From Mycolicibacterium helvum (lineage in GTDB: Bacteria > Actinomycetota > Actinomycetes > Mycobacteriales > Mycobacteriaceae), in NCBI RefSeq assembly GCF_010731895.1, contig NZ_AP022596.1, forward strand, positions 2,728,001-2,792,000: a stretch of DNA of 64,000 bases. The letters are read 5' to 3'. A model generated the notes under the pieces. The model saw nothing but the letters and a program-made list of their open reading frames with translations. It made no database searches and was not told the origin of the DNA. Positions 48,140 to 58,883 of this stretch are shown here, piece after piece. Positions within the stretch are counted from its first letter, which is position 1, and each line of letters begins with the position of its first letter. A program made the translations under genes and the position numbers.

Positions 48140-49129
48140 GTGAGCCACACCTGGGGTCGACCCGCCCGCGAGCCGGGCGATGGCTGGGTCGTCGTCGATG
48201 TCGAGACCACGGGGTTTCGGCCCGGCCACGCCCGCATCATCAGCCTGGCTGCCCTCGCGCTAGACCCAGAAGGGCGCGTCGAACACTCGGTGGTCAGTCT
48301 GCTCAATCCCGGCGTGGATCCCGGCCCCACCCACATCCACGGCCTGACCGCCGAGATGTTGGAGGATCAGCCGACGTTCGCCGATATCGCCCCCGACGTC
48401 ATCGAGTTGCTGCACGGCCGCACCCTGGTCGCCCACAACGTGGCGTTCGACTACGCATTCCTGGCCAGTGAGGCCGAGCTGGCCGAGACCGCGCTGCCGG
48501 TCGACACGGTGATGTGCACCGTCGAGTTGGCCCGCCGCCTGGACCTCGGGCTGGAGAACTTACGGCTGGAGACCCTGGCCCGGCACTGGGCCGTGCCGCA
48601 GACCCGCGCCCACGACGCTTTTGATGACGCCCTGGTGTTGTCCCGGGTGCTCGCTCCCGCGCTGCAGCGGGCTCGCGAACGCGAGACGTGGTTGCCGGTG
48701 CGTCCCGCGACCCGGCGCCGCTGGCCCAACGGCCGGGTCACCCACGACGAACTGCGGCCGTTGAAGATGCTGGCCTCCCGGATGCCCTGTCCCTACCTGA
48801 ACCCCGGGCCGTACCGGCGGGGTGGACCGTTGGTCCAGGGCATGCGGGTTGCCTTGTCGGCCGAGGTGAACCGCACGCACGAGGAACTTGTCGAGCGGAT
48901 CATTCACGCCGGGCTGGCCTACGCCGATGCCGTCGACCCACAGACGTCATTGGTGATCTGCAACGAACGGACCCCTCAACAGGGCAAGGGCTATCTGGCC
49001 CGTGAGCTCGGGGTACCGGTGGTCTCCGACGGGCAGTTCATGGATTCGGTCGCCTCGGTGGCCAACGGCACCGGGATCGACGAGTTCGTCCCCTCGGTCG
49101 ATCAAGGTCAGCAGTTCGCGCTGTTCTGA
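48140..49129 (+). CDS. dnaQ: DnaQ-like 3'-5' exonuclease with BRCT domain
   Basis: The GTG at 48140 gives 329 residues, the length I recall for M. tuberculosis DnaQ (Rv3711c). The DEDDh exonuclease domain has VVVDVETTGF (motif I), HNVAFDYAFL (II) and RAHDAFDDALV (III). The C-terminal part, LVQGMRVALSAEVNRTHEELVERIIHAGLAYA to the end, is a BRCT domain. Epsilon-like proofreading is the historical name; in mycobacteria the DnaE1 PHP domain does the main proofreading. The frame is open upstream but overlaps murT. Confidence 0.92.
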   Translation: MSHTWGRPAREPGDGWVVVDVETTGFRPGHARIISLAALALDPEGRVEHSVVSLLNPGVDPGPTHIHGLTAEMLEDQPTFADIAPDVIELLHGRTLVAHNVAFDYAFLASEAELAETALPVDTVMCTVELARRLDLGLENLRLETLARHWAVPQTRAHDAFDDALVLSRVLAPALQRARERETWLPVRPATRRRWPNGRVTHDELRPLKMLASRMPCPYLNPGPYRRGGPLVQGMRVALSAEVNRTHEELVERIIHAGLAYADAVDPQTSLVICNERTPQQGKGYLARELGVPVVSDGQFMDSVASVANGTGIDEFVPSVDQGQQFALF

Positions 49130-49169
49130 GGGTCGGCTTCGCTAGCATCGCCAGCGGGTGGTGATATAG

Positions 49170-51491
49170 GTGGACGATCGCAGGGGCACGCCGCGATCGG
49201 CTTTGCCGATTTTGTCCTCGGCGGTCAGTTGTCTGCTACTCGCCCTGGGGTTTGCCTTCAAATGGGGCGGCGACAACACCGTTCGGATCGTTGACGCGTT
49301 GGCCTTCGCCGCATACGGGGCGTACGCGGCGGTGTGCTCAGGAGTTGCGGCTCGCGCCGCCCACGGGCGAAACCGCACCGCCTGGACCAGCTTGACGATC
49401 GCCCTGGCAGCGTGGACGGCGGGGGAGCTGACCAGGGCGCTGTACACCCTTGTCTTGCATCGCTCGCTGTTCCCGTCTCCCGCGGACTTCCTCTACCTGG
49501 GTTTCGTCGTGCTGGTCTGCGTCGCGTTCGTGCGGTTTCCCGCCGAACCGATGCAGGGCTCACGGACGCGAGTGCTTTTCGACGCGCTGATCGCCGCCGT
49601 GGCTCTGTTTCTGGTGCTGTGGGTGGCAGTCCTCGGCAACGTCTACCAAGCCACCCGGGTGGACAGCGTCGCACAGGCTCGCGCGCTGCTGTATCCGCTG
49701 TTCATCCTGTTCATCTTCGTGGCCGCGGTCGTGTTCGTCGCCCGGTCCGGCGCCGGAAACAGCGTGGTGATGTGGCTGCTCATGGCTGCGGTCACGCTGA
49801 TGGCGTTTTCCGGGGTCGCGTTCGCCTTTCTCCAACTCTCCAACCGCTATTACCCCGGGCACCTCACGAGTCTTGGCTGGGTGCTGGGGATGGTGTGCTT
49901 CGGTGCGGCCGCACTGCTCAGTAGGCAACCGCGGTTACCCAGTCCGCCGTCGAACACAGCGCAATCGTCGATCCCGTTGTGGTTGCCCTACGTGCCGCTG
50001 TTCATCGCCGGCACCGTCGGGCCGGCACTGGCTCTCACCGGAGTCCTGCAGATCGGGGTTCCGGTGCTGATGGCGCTCATCTGCGTCCGGCAGGTGCTTT
50101 CGGGGTGGGAGAACCGCCGATTGCTCACGGCCGCAGCCGATCAGGCGTTGCGCGATCCGTTGACCGGGCTGGCTAACCGCACCCTGTTCCAGGACCGGCT
50201 GGCGCACGCGATGGCACTGCGCCGCCGCGACGATCGTGCGGTGGCGGTGGTTTCGCTGGACCTCGATGACTTCAAGCTGATCAACGACAGCATGGGGCAT
50301 CCTGCCGCCGACAGCCTTCTGGTCCGGGTGGGTGAACGCATCGCCGGTTGTGTGCGGCCCGGCGATACCGTCGCACGGCTCGGCGGCGATGAATTCGCCT
50401 TGCTGATCGAGGGTGGAGCCGACGAGGCTCACCTGGTCTGCGAGCGGGTGATCGCGTCGTTCGATACCCCGTTCGTCATCGACGGCCACGAAGTGCTGAT
50501 GCGTCCGAGCGCCGGCATGGCGGTCACACTTCTGGCTGAAACAGAACTGGCGCCAGAGGAATTGGTGAAGCGCGCCGATATCGCGATGTACTTCGCCAAA
50601 CGCTCGCGCGATTCGACGGTGCACACGTTCAGCTCGGACATGACGCTGCTCGATCCAGGCATCGAGGAAGTGACGAGCACCGGCGAGAACCGTTCGGTTG
50701 GGAATGGTGCGGCACAGGTACGGTTACTGGGCGAATTGCGGCGCACCATCGACCGCGGTGGTCTCGAGATGGTGTATCAACCGAAGTTGGACCTGAGAAC
50801 CGGTCGAATAGTAGGGGTGGAGGCGCTCCTGCGATGGCCCCATCCACGGCTGAAAGTTCTTCGGCCAGCGGCATTTTTGCCCTTGATACTGCGGCATGGT
50901 CTGATGCGTCCGGTGACCGATCTGGTCTTCAAGAAGGTGCTCGATGACGCGGCCCGATGGATGTCGATGGGGCTGGATGTCCCTGTCGCGGTAAACCTGT
51001 TCGCGCCACTGCTCCGCGATCTGCGACTGCCCGAGGCTGTGAGTGGGGCCCTGCGGGAACGTGATCTTCCGGCGCGGCTGCTGACCATCGAGATCACCGA
51101 GGATCTGGTCCTTGACGAGGTGGGTCGGGTTACCGCAGTACTGCAACAACTTCGCGACGACGGGGTTCGGATCGCCATCGACGACTTCGGCAGTGGCTAT
51201 TCAGCTTTGAGTTATCTGCGCGATCTGCCGATTGATGAGGTGAAATTCGATCGCCACTTCATCGCGTCGGTTGCCACCGACACGCGGGCTGCCGCGGTGG
51301 TCGGTGCAGTCATCGAACTGAACCACAACCTCGGGATCACGGTGGTCGCCGAAGGTGTCGAAGACGCCGAGACAGCGGCATGGCTGCGCGAGCATGGCTG
51401 CGACATCGGACAGGGCTACTACTTCGGTAAGCCTGTCCCCGCCGCCGAGATCCCACCCCTGATGGCTCAGCATGCGCCGCAACGCCCTTAG
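49170..51491 (+). CDS. Membrane GGDEF-EAL protein (cyclic-di-GMP metabolism)
   Basis: The 773-residue protein has about nine membrane helices (residues 10-315), then a GGDEF domain (DPLTGLANRTLFQDRL, LDDFKLINDSMGH, ARLGGDEFALL) and an EAL domain (GLEMVYQPKLDL, GVEALLRWPHP, EITEDLV, IAIDDFGSGYSALSYL, KFDRHF, VAEGVED, QGYYFGKP). Both active-site signatures are intact, so both synthesis and breakdown of cyclic-di-GMP are possible. GTG start; an upstream in-frame GTG is followed at once by a stop. Confidence 0.93.
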   Translation: MDDRRGTPRSALPILSSAVSCLLLALGFAFKWGGDNTVRIVDALAFAAYGAYAAVCSGVAARAAHGRNRTAWTSLTIALAAWTAGELTRALYTLVLHRSLFPSPADFLYLGFVVLVCVAFVRFPAEPMQGSRTRVLFDALIAAVALFLVLWVAVLGNVYQATRVDSVAQARALLYPLFILFIFVAAVVFVARSGAGNSVVMWLLMAAVTLMAFSGVAFAFLQLSNRYYPGHLTSLGWVLGMVCFGAAALLSRQPRLPSPPSNTAQSSIPLWLPYVPLFIAGTVGPALALTGVLQIGVPVLMALICVRQVLSGWENRRLLTAAADQALRDPLTGLANRTLFQDRLAHAMALRRRDDRAVAVVSLDLDDFKLINDSMGHPAADSLLVRVGERIAGCVRPGDTVARLGGDEFALLIEGGADEAHLVCERVIASFDTPFVIDGHEVLMRPSAGMAVTLLAETELAPEELVKRADIAMYFAKRSRDSTVHTFSSDMTLLDPGIEEVTSTGENRSVGNGAAQVRLLGELRRTIDRGGLEMVYQPKLDLRTGRIVGVEALLRWPHPRLKVLRPAAFLPLILRHGLMRPVTDLVFKKVLDDAARWMSMGLDVPVAVNLFAPLLRDLRLPEAVSGALRERDLPARLLTIEITEDLVLDEVGRVTAVLQQLRDDGVRIAIDDFGSGYSALSYLRDLPIDEVKFDRHFIASVATDTRAAAVVGAVIELNHNLGITVVAEGVEDAETAAWLREHGCDIGQGYYFGKPVPAAEIPPLMAQHAPQRP

Positions 51492-51630
51492 CTGGACCGC
51501 GGGCTGACCCTCAGAGCCTCCTGTGTGTCTCTGGTCAACCCCCTGAGGTTTATTTGTAATCGAAATATGCTGGCGTACCGTGACGTTGGGCCCACTGACA
51601 ATGTGTTTCTTGACAGAAGGCAGCTCCGAC

Positions 51631-51837
51631 ATGAAAAAACTACTCGCCGCCACCGTAGGGGCGGCGGCAATCGCGCTGCTCGCGATATTCGCCGTCACCG
51701 CCGCCATTAGCGGCTCCACCTTCAACCGCACCTCCGCAGATTCCGGGCAGGAGTCGAAATTCCCCACGCCCACAGCGCCGTCGCCGGCGGAGGTTTCGGG
51801 GGGTGTAACCACAACAACAGCTTCGTCGATCCACTGA
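51631..51837 (+). CDS. Small exported or membrane-anchored peptide, unknown function
   Basis: A 68-residue product: MKKLLAATVGAAAIALLAIFAVTAAISG is a signal peptide or anchor, and the rest is Ser/Thr/Pro-rich without cysteine. ATG at 51631 with AGAAGG about 10 nt upstream. The run of AAA Lys codons at the start is unusual for this GC-rich genome but common in signal peptides. No family is recognised. It follows the cyclic-di-GMP gene by 139 bp and is convergent with the AraC gene. Confidence 0.5.
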   Translation: MKKLLAATVGAAAIALLAIFAVTAAISGSTFNRTSADSGQESKFPTPTAPSPAEVSGGVTTTTASSIH

Positions 51838-51844
51838 GCTCCCG

Positions 51845-52777
51845 CTATCTACCGCTTGGCGGGGCCTCCTGGTTGCGCCACTGGCGTGGCGAAACACCGT
51901 GGTTGCGAAGGAATACCCGCCCGAAGTAGCCGGCGTCTGCTATTCCGACCCGTCGGGAGACCTCGGTAATGCTGAGGTCGGTATCGCGCAACAGGATTCG
52001 CGCCTGACCCATCCGGCGCTCGACGATCCACTCACCGACGGTGCGGCCGGTGCGACGGCGGACAACGGTGGTGAGATGCCCTGGAGTCAGGCCCAGTTCC
52101 CGTGCGACGTCCCGCAGTGAGGTGGGCTTCTCGATTCGCCGGTCTATCACCGTGAACACGTCGGCAATCAGCGGCTCGCCGCACCGGCGCAGATCGTCGG
52201 CCATGTCTCCGGTCATCCGGGCCAGGTCGATGAGGAGCAAGGTGAGCTGAGCCAGCGCCGCCGGCCGGTAACCGTCGCGGCGAGCAGTGATTTCGGCTTC
52301 GATGGAATGGATCGTACTGTCCCAAAATTGTTTCCGATCATTCGGAACACGGAGACGAAGAATCCCGCCCGGTCGTCCGTGCAGGAACGGAAACAGCAGC
52401 GGATGACGCCGCCAGGCCGGAAACGGCGAATGGGCCCCGTCACCGAGTGCGGCGGGGTCGAATAACACCGCGAAGCCGTTCGAGGAATCGTCAACGGCCG
52501 CTGGGTCGATCGTCTCGCCTGCGGCGACGATGCACACCGATCCCGTGTCCGGAAGATACGTCATGATCGGGAAGCCGTGGATGTGCCGGGACTTCTCGGG
52601 CGGCCCATCGGGGTGCAGGCGCAATACGGACACCGGCGGGAACGCTGGGTCGGTGGGGTACTCGTAGACGGGTACACCGTCGAGATGGCGTACCCGGCGG
52701 GGGGCCGGGACCATTGGCCAAATATAGTCCGGTTTTTGCCGAAGATCGCACAAGACTTGTTCGATCAGTGCAGCCAC
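51845..52777 (-). CDS. AraC-family transcriptional regulator
   Basis: A 310-residue regulator with an N-terminal cupin-like sensor (HIHGFPIMTYLPDTGSVCIVAAGE) and a C-terminal double helix-turn-helix: SLRDVARELGLTPGHLTTVVRRRTGRTVGEWIVERRM, then SITEVSRRVGIADAGYFGRVFLRNHGVSPRQWR. The GTG at 52777 would leave only 1 bp to the divergent methyltransferase start; the ATG at 52714 (289 residues) would leave room for a promoter and may be the real start. The obvious candidate target is the divergent methyltransferase gene. Confidence 0.88.
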   Translation of the reverse strand: MAALIEQVLCDLRQKPDYIWPMVPAPRRVRHLDGVPVYEYPTDPAFPPVSVLRLHPDGPPEKSRHIHGFPIMTYLPDTGSVCIVAAGETIDPAAVDDSSNGFAVLFDPAALGDGAHSPFPAWRRHPLLFPFLHGRPGGILRLRVPNDRKQFWDSTIHSIEAEITARRDGYRPAALAQLTLLLIDLARMTGDMADDLRRCGEPLIADVFTVIDRRIEKPTSLRDVARELGLTPGHLTTVVRRRTGRTVGEWIVERRMGQARILLRDTDLSITEVSRRVGIADAGYFGRVFLRNHGVSPRQWRNQEAPPSGR

Positions 52778-52778
52778 G

Positions 52779-53447
52779 ATGGATTACATGACCAAAAATC
52801 GTCCACATTCGGTGGTCGGCAGGTGGGGTAACGATCACGATTACCTTCCTGCCGCCGGCCACGATCGGTTGCTACCCGCTTACGACCTGTTGACCTGGGT
52901 GTTGGGCGCAGGTCCGATCTACGATCAGCTGATCGCACAGGCCTCGTTGTTCGACGGTGCGCGAGTGCTCGAGGTGGGGTGTGGGACGGGCAATGTAGCG
53001 ATCCGAGCGATCCGGGCCGTCCCAGCCGCCGAGGTGACCGCATTGGATCCCGATCCACGCGCGCTGAACCGGGCCCGCCGCAAGGCCGGTGACCGACCCG
53101 GGGTTCACTTTGAGCAGGGTTACGCCCAGCAGCTGCGCTACGCCGAGGGCGCCTTCGATCGAGTGTTGTCGTCGATGATGCTGCATCACCTCGACCACGA
53201 CGTGAAGGCGGCCGCGCTGGCTGAGGCGTTCCGGGTCCTCAAGCCAGGGGGTGAGATACACGTCGTCGACGTCGTCCACACACACGGGCGCGTGCATACG
53301 ACGGCCGGCGAGGTGCCCGAACTTATCCGGCTGAGCGGATTTCACTGCTCCGTAACGGGAGCTCGTCGGCTGCGGTTCGTCGGGCAGGTGCAGTACTGCT
53401 GTGGCGTCAAACCCGCCGACAACTCGTCGGGACCAGTTCAGAGCTGA
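52779..53447 (+). CDS. Class I SAM-dependent methyltransferase
   Basis: The 222-residue product has motif I VLEVGCGTGNVAIRAIRAV, acidic residue ALDPDPRAL, VLSSMMLHHLDHD and post-motif VLKPGGEIHVVDV. Substrate unknown; resemblance to UbiE/arsenite-methyltransferase-like proteins is general. ATG at 52779 or 52788. It is divergent from the AraC regulator. Past the stop another frame stays open to a TAG at 53527 (see findings). Confidence 0.82.
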   Translation: MDYMTKNRPHSVVGRWGNDHDYLPAAGHDRLLPAYDLLTWVLGAGPIYDQLIAQASLFDGARVLEVGCGTGNVAIRAIRAVPAAEVTALDPDPRALNRARRKAGDRPGVHFEQGYAQQLRYAEGAFDRVLSSMMLHHLDHDVKAAALAEAFRVLKPGGEIHVVDVVHTHGRVHTTAGEVPELIRLSGFHCSVTGARRLRFVGQVQYCCGVKPADNSSGPVQS

Positions 53448-53523
53448 GCGTCACGGTCGATCAGTCCGACGGGCAAGACCAAGCCGGGCTGATCGACCGC
53501 GTGCTCGACGCGGTGTTCTTCGA

Positions 53524-53910
53524 CTAGCTGAGGGCCTTGGTCTTCAGTGCGTCGAACTCCTGCTGCGAGATAGTCCCGGCATCCAAGAGCTGCTTGGCGT
53601 GCTCGATCTCCTGCGCGGGCGAACGCCCGGCAGCGTCCCGGATGTAGTCGTCGGTCTCCTGTTTGGCAGCCAGCGCAGCGTCGCGAGCGCGCTGGGCCAT
53701 CCCCTGACCCCGCGCGATCAGGTAGATCAGCGCGGTCACCCATGGGAACACGATCAGGAAGATCACCCAGACGGCCTTGAGCCAGCCGGATGTCGTGTGA
53801 TCACGCCAGAACAGGTCGACCAGGATCTGGAACAACACCAGCAGGTAGGCGATCCAGGCGAAAATGATCAGGAAGTGCCAGAGGAAATCCCATGTCGAAC
53901 CCCAGTCCAC
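53524..53910 (-). CDS. PLDc_N/SHOCT-domain membrane protein
   Basis: The 128-residue protein has two membrane helices (DFLWHFLIIFAWIAYLLVLFQILVDLFW; LKAVWVIFLIVFPWVTALIYLIARG) resembling the cardiolipin-synthase N-terminal domain, a charged linker and a C-terminal SHOCT motif (AQEIEHAKQLLDAGTISQQEFDALKTKAL). Function unknown; such proteins are common in actinobacteria. It ends 10 bp downstream of the leuA stop, on the same strand, so may be read from the leuA transcript. Confidence 0.8.
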   Translation of the reverse strand: MDWGSTWDFLWHFLIIFAWIAYLLVLFQILVDLFWRDHTTSGWLKAVWVIFLIVFPWVTALIYLIARGQGMAQRARDAALAAKQETDDYIRDAAGRSPAQEIEHAKQLLDAGTISQQEFDALKTKALS

Positions 53911-53920
53911 GGCTTACTCC

Positions 53921-55786
<1,866 letters not shown>

Positions 55787-55787
55787 T

Positions 55788-55848
55788 CAGACCGGCGCAT
55801 CGCGAATACCCGCGACGGGAAGCCAGTCTGGATCAGACCCCGTCGCGG
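55788..55848 (-). promoter_or_regulatory. Attenuator-like alternative hairpins before leuA
   Basis: On the minus-strand RNA, segment A (55848-55839, CCGCGACGGG, inside the leader peptide) pairs with C (55819-55810, CCCGTCGCGG) in a perfect 10-bp stem. Segment B (55830-55823, CAGACTGG), in the loop of A:C, can pair with D (55795-55788, CCGGTCTG) with one G-U. The two stems interleave and cannot form as simple hairpins together. No U tract follows, so control could be by Rho, by sequestering the leuA ribosome site, or by a pseudoknot. Confidence 0.6.
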
Positions 55849-55874
55849 CGTCCGAGAAGGAGCACCCGCTGCAC
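55833..55874 (-). CDS. leuA leader peptide (leucine-rich, probably leaderless)
   Basis: GTG at 55874 opens a 13-codon frame, MQRVLLLGRRDGV, ending TGA. Three consecutive Leu codons (CTC CTT CTC, 55862-55854) sit just before the hairpin-forming sequence, the classic layout for leucine attenuation. No Shine-Dalgarno is at the right distance; the promoter -10 lies 8 nt upstream, so the RNA probably starts at the GTG itself. Confidence 0.65.
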   Translation of the reverse strand: MQRVLLLGRRDGV

Positions 55875-55882
55875 AGTTTCGT

Positions 55883-55911
55883 ACTGTACTCCCGGGGTGC
55901 CGACTGGCCAA
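55883..55911 (-). promoter_or_regulatory. Promoter of the leuA leader transcript
   Basis: On the minus strand, TTGGCC (55911-55906) and TACAGT (55888-55883) are separated by 17 bp, fitting SigA-type -35 and TANNNT -10 elements. The -10 ends 8 nt before the leader GTG. The remaining interval 55912-56186 holds no gene I can support, though GC-rich shadow frames cross it. Confidence 0.55.
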
Positions 55912-56186
55912 AAGTCGAGTTGGTGAATTTGTGCGGCCGCGCCGGAATGTGCCGCCGCTTCTGAGACCAAAGCCTGGGTCGCGGGCTCCCCGCGTGCACC
56001 CTGCCGCGGTACATCCCTCAGCCAAGCGCCCGGTTGAAGCGGCGAGCCAGACGGGTTCGAAAACGGTCGGGAAGCGCCCCGCGGCCGAACGTCGATCCAG
56101 CCAGGCGCGCAGCGCCCGTTCTGCGCCCAAGGATTCGCCGACAAGGTAAATTGACGGCGTCGTAAGCCGTGATCGGGGGTTTATTC

Positions 56187-57071
56187 GTGCAATTGAGCGT
56201 TCGCTCCATGCTGGCTACCGGGTTCGCGATGACCGCTGCCACCACCATCGTCCTGGCGCCGCTGCCCGTCACCGCCCCGCTGCCGGTGACGCGCACCTCA
56301 CCCGTCGTCCTCGCCGGCGCCTGGCAGGACCTCGACGCCAATGTCACCGAGGATCTGACCAACCTGAAGGCCTTGCTCGCCAGCTCCGCTTCCACGCCGA
56401 TCCTGACCCAGCTCGCATCGAACGTCACCACCTACGGGCGTTGGCTGGCCGGCCAGGACGGTGGCAGTCCCGCAAAGGTCGTGCAGACGATCGGCGAACA
56501 CGTTGTCGCGGTCGGCACCACACTGACCAGTCTGGCGCTTCTGGTGCCGCTCAGCTTCATCGGGCCGTTCATCGCGCCCGCCGTCACGATCATCGAGTTG
56601 GTCGCCGACACGGCCAGGTACCCATCTACTCCAGAGACCGTGCTGCAGGCGTTCATCGACGTGCCGGCCGTGTATCTCAACACCACCCTGAACTGCTGCT
56701 CCAGCCCCCTTTTCCAGCTGTCCTTCGGCTTGCTGAACCCCGGGCCGTTGGGTTATCTGCTGCAGGTGCGGTCGGCGATCGCGGCGGCGCTACGGATAAC
56801 GACACCCTCGTCGTCTGAGCCGTCCGCCAGCGCACCGCGGCCGACCGAAGACACGGTTTCGCCTGCGGCCGCGCAGTCGTCCCTGGCTACCGCGGTTAGC
56901 CGGACCCTTCGGGCGCCGCAAGCTGCCGCCAGTGCTTCCAAGACCGCATCCGCGGCCACCGAGCGGTCCGGTGCCGGGCGCAAGGCGGGCGCGAACGCTC
57001 CGGAGACGTCGTGGTCGGGCAAGGGGAAGTCGGCGCGAGCCGTCAAACCTGGGAGTCTGGGAACGCGATAA
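56187..57071 (+). CDS. Exported protein, possibly GjpA-like outer-membrane family
   Basis: A 294-residue protein with a signal peptide (SMLATGFAMTAATTIVLAPLPVTA). The central part has hydrophobic helices: VVAVGTTLTSLALLVPLSFIGPFIAPAVTIIELVADTARYP and AFIDVPAVYLNTTLNCCSSPLFQLSFGLLNPGPLGYLL. The tail is Ala/Ser/Lys-rich and low complexity. This resembles mycobacterial exported proteins annotated as GjpA-like porins, but I am not sure. The GTG at 56187 follows GGGGG by about 8 nt. The 3' end overlaps the convergent regulator gene by 29 bp. Confidence 0.5.
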   Translation: MQLSVRSMLATGFAMTAATTIVLAPLPVTAPLPVTRTSPVVLAGAWQDLDANVTEDLTNLKALLASSASTPILTQLASNVTTYGRWLAGQDGGSPAKVVQTIGEHVVAVGTTLTSLALLVPLSFIGPFIAPAVTIIELVADTARYPSTPETVLQAFIDVPAVYLNTTLNCCSSPLFQLSFGLLNPGPLGYLLQVRSAIAAALRITTPSSSEPSASAPRPTEDTVSPAAAQSSLATAVSRTLRAPQAAASASKTASAATERSGAGRKAGANAPETSWSGKGKSARAVKPGSLGTR

Positions 57072-57684
57072 CCGACAGAAACCGGATCGGCACTTCAATC
57101 AGGTCCGCTGGTCCGTGTGCGCCCTCCCCGTCGATCTGCAGGGAGTCGCCCGGATGCAGCCGGTACACCGAGCGGCTGTGTGCGTAGTCCATAACGCCCT
57201 CGAGCACATAGATGAACTCAGTGCCCGGATGCTGGAACAGTGGGTAGGTCTTGCTCTTCTCTGACAGGGTGACCAGCAGACATTCCAGGCGCTTGTGTTC
57301 GCCCCGCAGCGAGCCCAGCAGTTCGTACTCGTGGCCCTCCCTGGTGCCGTTACGCACGATCCGCGCGCCGGTGCCGGACTTCACGAAGGCGGCGGGACGC
57401 TCGACGTCGGCACCGCGAAACAGCGTGGTCACCGGAACGTCGAAACCCTTCGCCAACAGCGCCAGCGTGGACAGGCTCGGTGAGGTCTGGGCGTTCTCGA
57501 TCTTGCTCATCATCGCCTTGGAGATACCGACCCTGGTCGCCATATCGGCCACCGACAAGCCCAACTGCTGACGCAGTAGCCGCACGTTGTGCGCGATCGC
57601 GGCCTCGAATTCCAGCTCCGCGACCGGCTCGTGCGGTTCGCGATCGCGGGCAGTACCCGATTGGTTGCGCAGCAGATCGGTCAC
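57043..57684 (-). CDS. XRE-cupin transcriptional regulator
   Basis: A 213-residue protein with a Cro/C1 helix-turn-helix (VRLLRQQLGLSVADMATRVGISKAMMSKIENAQTSPSLSTLALLAKGFDVPV) and a C-terminal cupin (FQHPGTEFIYVLEGVMDYAHSRSVYRLHPGDSLQID). This architecture (PuuR-like) often controls polyamine, amine or amino-acid catabolism. It is the last gene of the amine operon, 11 bp after the FAD oxidase, and is the likely local regulator. Confidence 0.9.
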   Translation of the reverse strand: MTDLLRNQSGTARDREPHEPVAELEFEAAIAHNVRLLRQQLGLSVADMATRVGISKAMMSKIENAQTSPSLSTLALLAKGFDVPVTTLFRGADVERPAAFVKSGTGARIVRNGTREGHEYELLGSLRGEHKRLECLLVTLSEKSKTYPLFQHPGTEFIYVLEGVMDYAHSRSVYRLHPGDSLQIDGEGAHGPADLIEVPIRFLSVIAFPDSQV

Positions 57685-57695
57685 AAGGGCAGTAT

Positions 57696-58883
57696 CTATC
57701 TCATCTGCCCGGCGCCGACATAGGGATACGGACTCTTCAACAGCGCACCCTGCGCGAAGCGGGACAACCGGAAGTCTGTCTCGGGTATCCGAGGATCGCT
57801 GCTGCGGCCATCGACGACCAGGTCTGCGACCAGTCGGCCCACGGCCGGTGCGATCTTGAACCCGTGACCGCTGAAGCCGGCGGCGACGAACAGCCCGTCG
57901 CGACCGCTGGCCGAGATCACCGGGTTCCAGTCCGGTGTGACGTCATAGCATCCGGCGTAGCTGGTGGTGATCGCCGCGCCGGTAAAGCCGGGGAAGCGAT
58001 TGCCCACCTTGTCGACGGTGAGGTCGATGAAATCCTCGGTGGCCCGGTTGAGGTAGTCGTCGGGATCGGCGGTCACGACATCGGAGAGATCGCTGTTGCC
58101 GAACAGCACGTCACCGCCGACTTCTGGGCGCACATATTGCAGCGACACCAGATCAGAGAACACCGGCACCGGCCCCAATTCGACGCCGGGGGAGATCATG
58201 ACGATCTGCTCGCGGACCACCCGGATCGGCACGTCGATGCCGTAGGGCGCCAGGAACGCACTCGTCCATACCCCGGTTGCGACGACGACGCTGCCCGCGC
58301 TGATCTCTGAGCCGTCGGCCAGCCGCACGCCGGTGACGGCATCTCCGTCGGTGAGCAGATCGGTTACCGTGGCGCCCTGGCGGATTCGTACGCCGGCCGC
58401 GCGAGCGCTGACGGCGAACGCCTGGGCGGTCTGGTAGGCGTCGCCGTAGCCGCCGCGGGATTCCCAGCCGAACGCGGCGAACGGCGACAGGTCTGCGGTC
58501 GGCCACAGCCGGGCCACTTCGGCGGCGTCGATCTCCTCGGTCTGAACACCGACCGCGCGTTGTGCGGCCATGCTTTTGCGCAAGGAATCGACGTTGGGTT
58601 CGCCGACGCCGACGACGTATCCGGTCTGCCGAAAGCCGATATCGTCGCCGAAGATCTCGTCGGCCTTCTCGAAAACCTCCAGGCCGACGGTTGCCATCGC
58701 GGCCAGCGAGCTCACCCCGTAGTGACAACGCACGATTCCGCTGGACTTACCGGTCATCCCGGATGCCACGGTATTACGTTCGGCGACAACCACATCGGTG
58801 ATGCCACGTTGGCTCAACGCCCAGGCCGCCGCGCACCCCTCGATCCCGCCGCCGACGATAACGACATCGGCTGTCTCGGTCAT
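57696..58883 (-). CDS. FAD-dependent amine oxidoreductase (DAO/sarcosine oxidase family)
   Basis: A 395-residue flavoprotein with VVIVGGGIEGCAAAWALSQRG at the N-terminus, SSGIVRCHYG, a second FAD motif VVVATGVWTSAFL and the C-terminal GLFVAAGFSGHGFKIAPAVGRLVADLV. It resembles sarcosine oxidase beta and dimethylglycine dehydrogenase-like proteins that oxidise N-methyl or secondary amino acids. The ATG overlaps the stop of the glutamate-synthase-like gene (ATGA). In N-methylglutamate pathways a related subunit (MgdA) works with three more, none of which is in this window. Confidence 0.88.
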   Translation of the reverse strand: MTETADVVIVGGGIEGCAAAWALSQRGITDVVVAERNTVASGMTGKSSGIVRCHYGVSSLAAMATVGLEVFEKADEIFGDDIGFRQTGYVVGVGEPNVDSLRKSMAAQRAVGVQTEEIDAAEVARLWPTADLSPFAAFGWESRGGYGDAYQTAQAFAVSARAAGVRIRQGATVTDLLTDGDAVTGVRLADGSEISAGSVVVATGVWTSAFLAPYGIDVPIRVVREQIVMISPGVELGPVPVFSDLVSLQYVRPEVGGDVLFGNSDLSDVVTADPDDYLNRATEDFIDLTVDKVGNRFPGFTGAAITTSYAGCYDVTPDWNPVISASGRDGLFVAAGFSGHGFKIAPAVGRLVADLVVDGRSSDPRIPETDFRLSRFAQGALLKSPYPYVGAGQMR

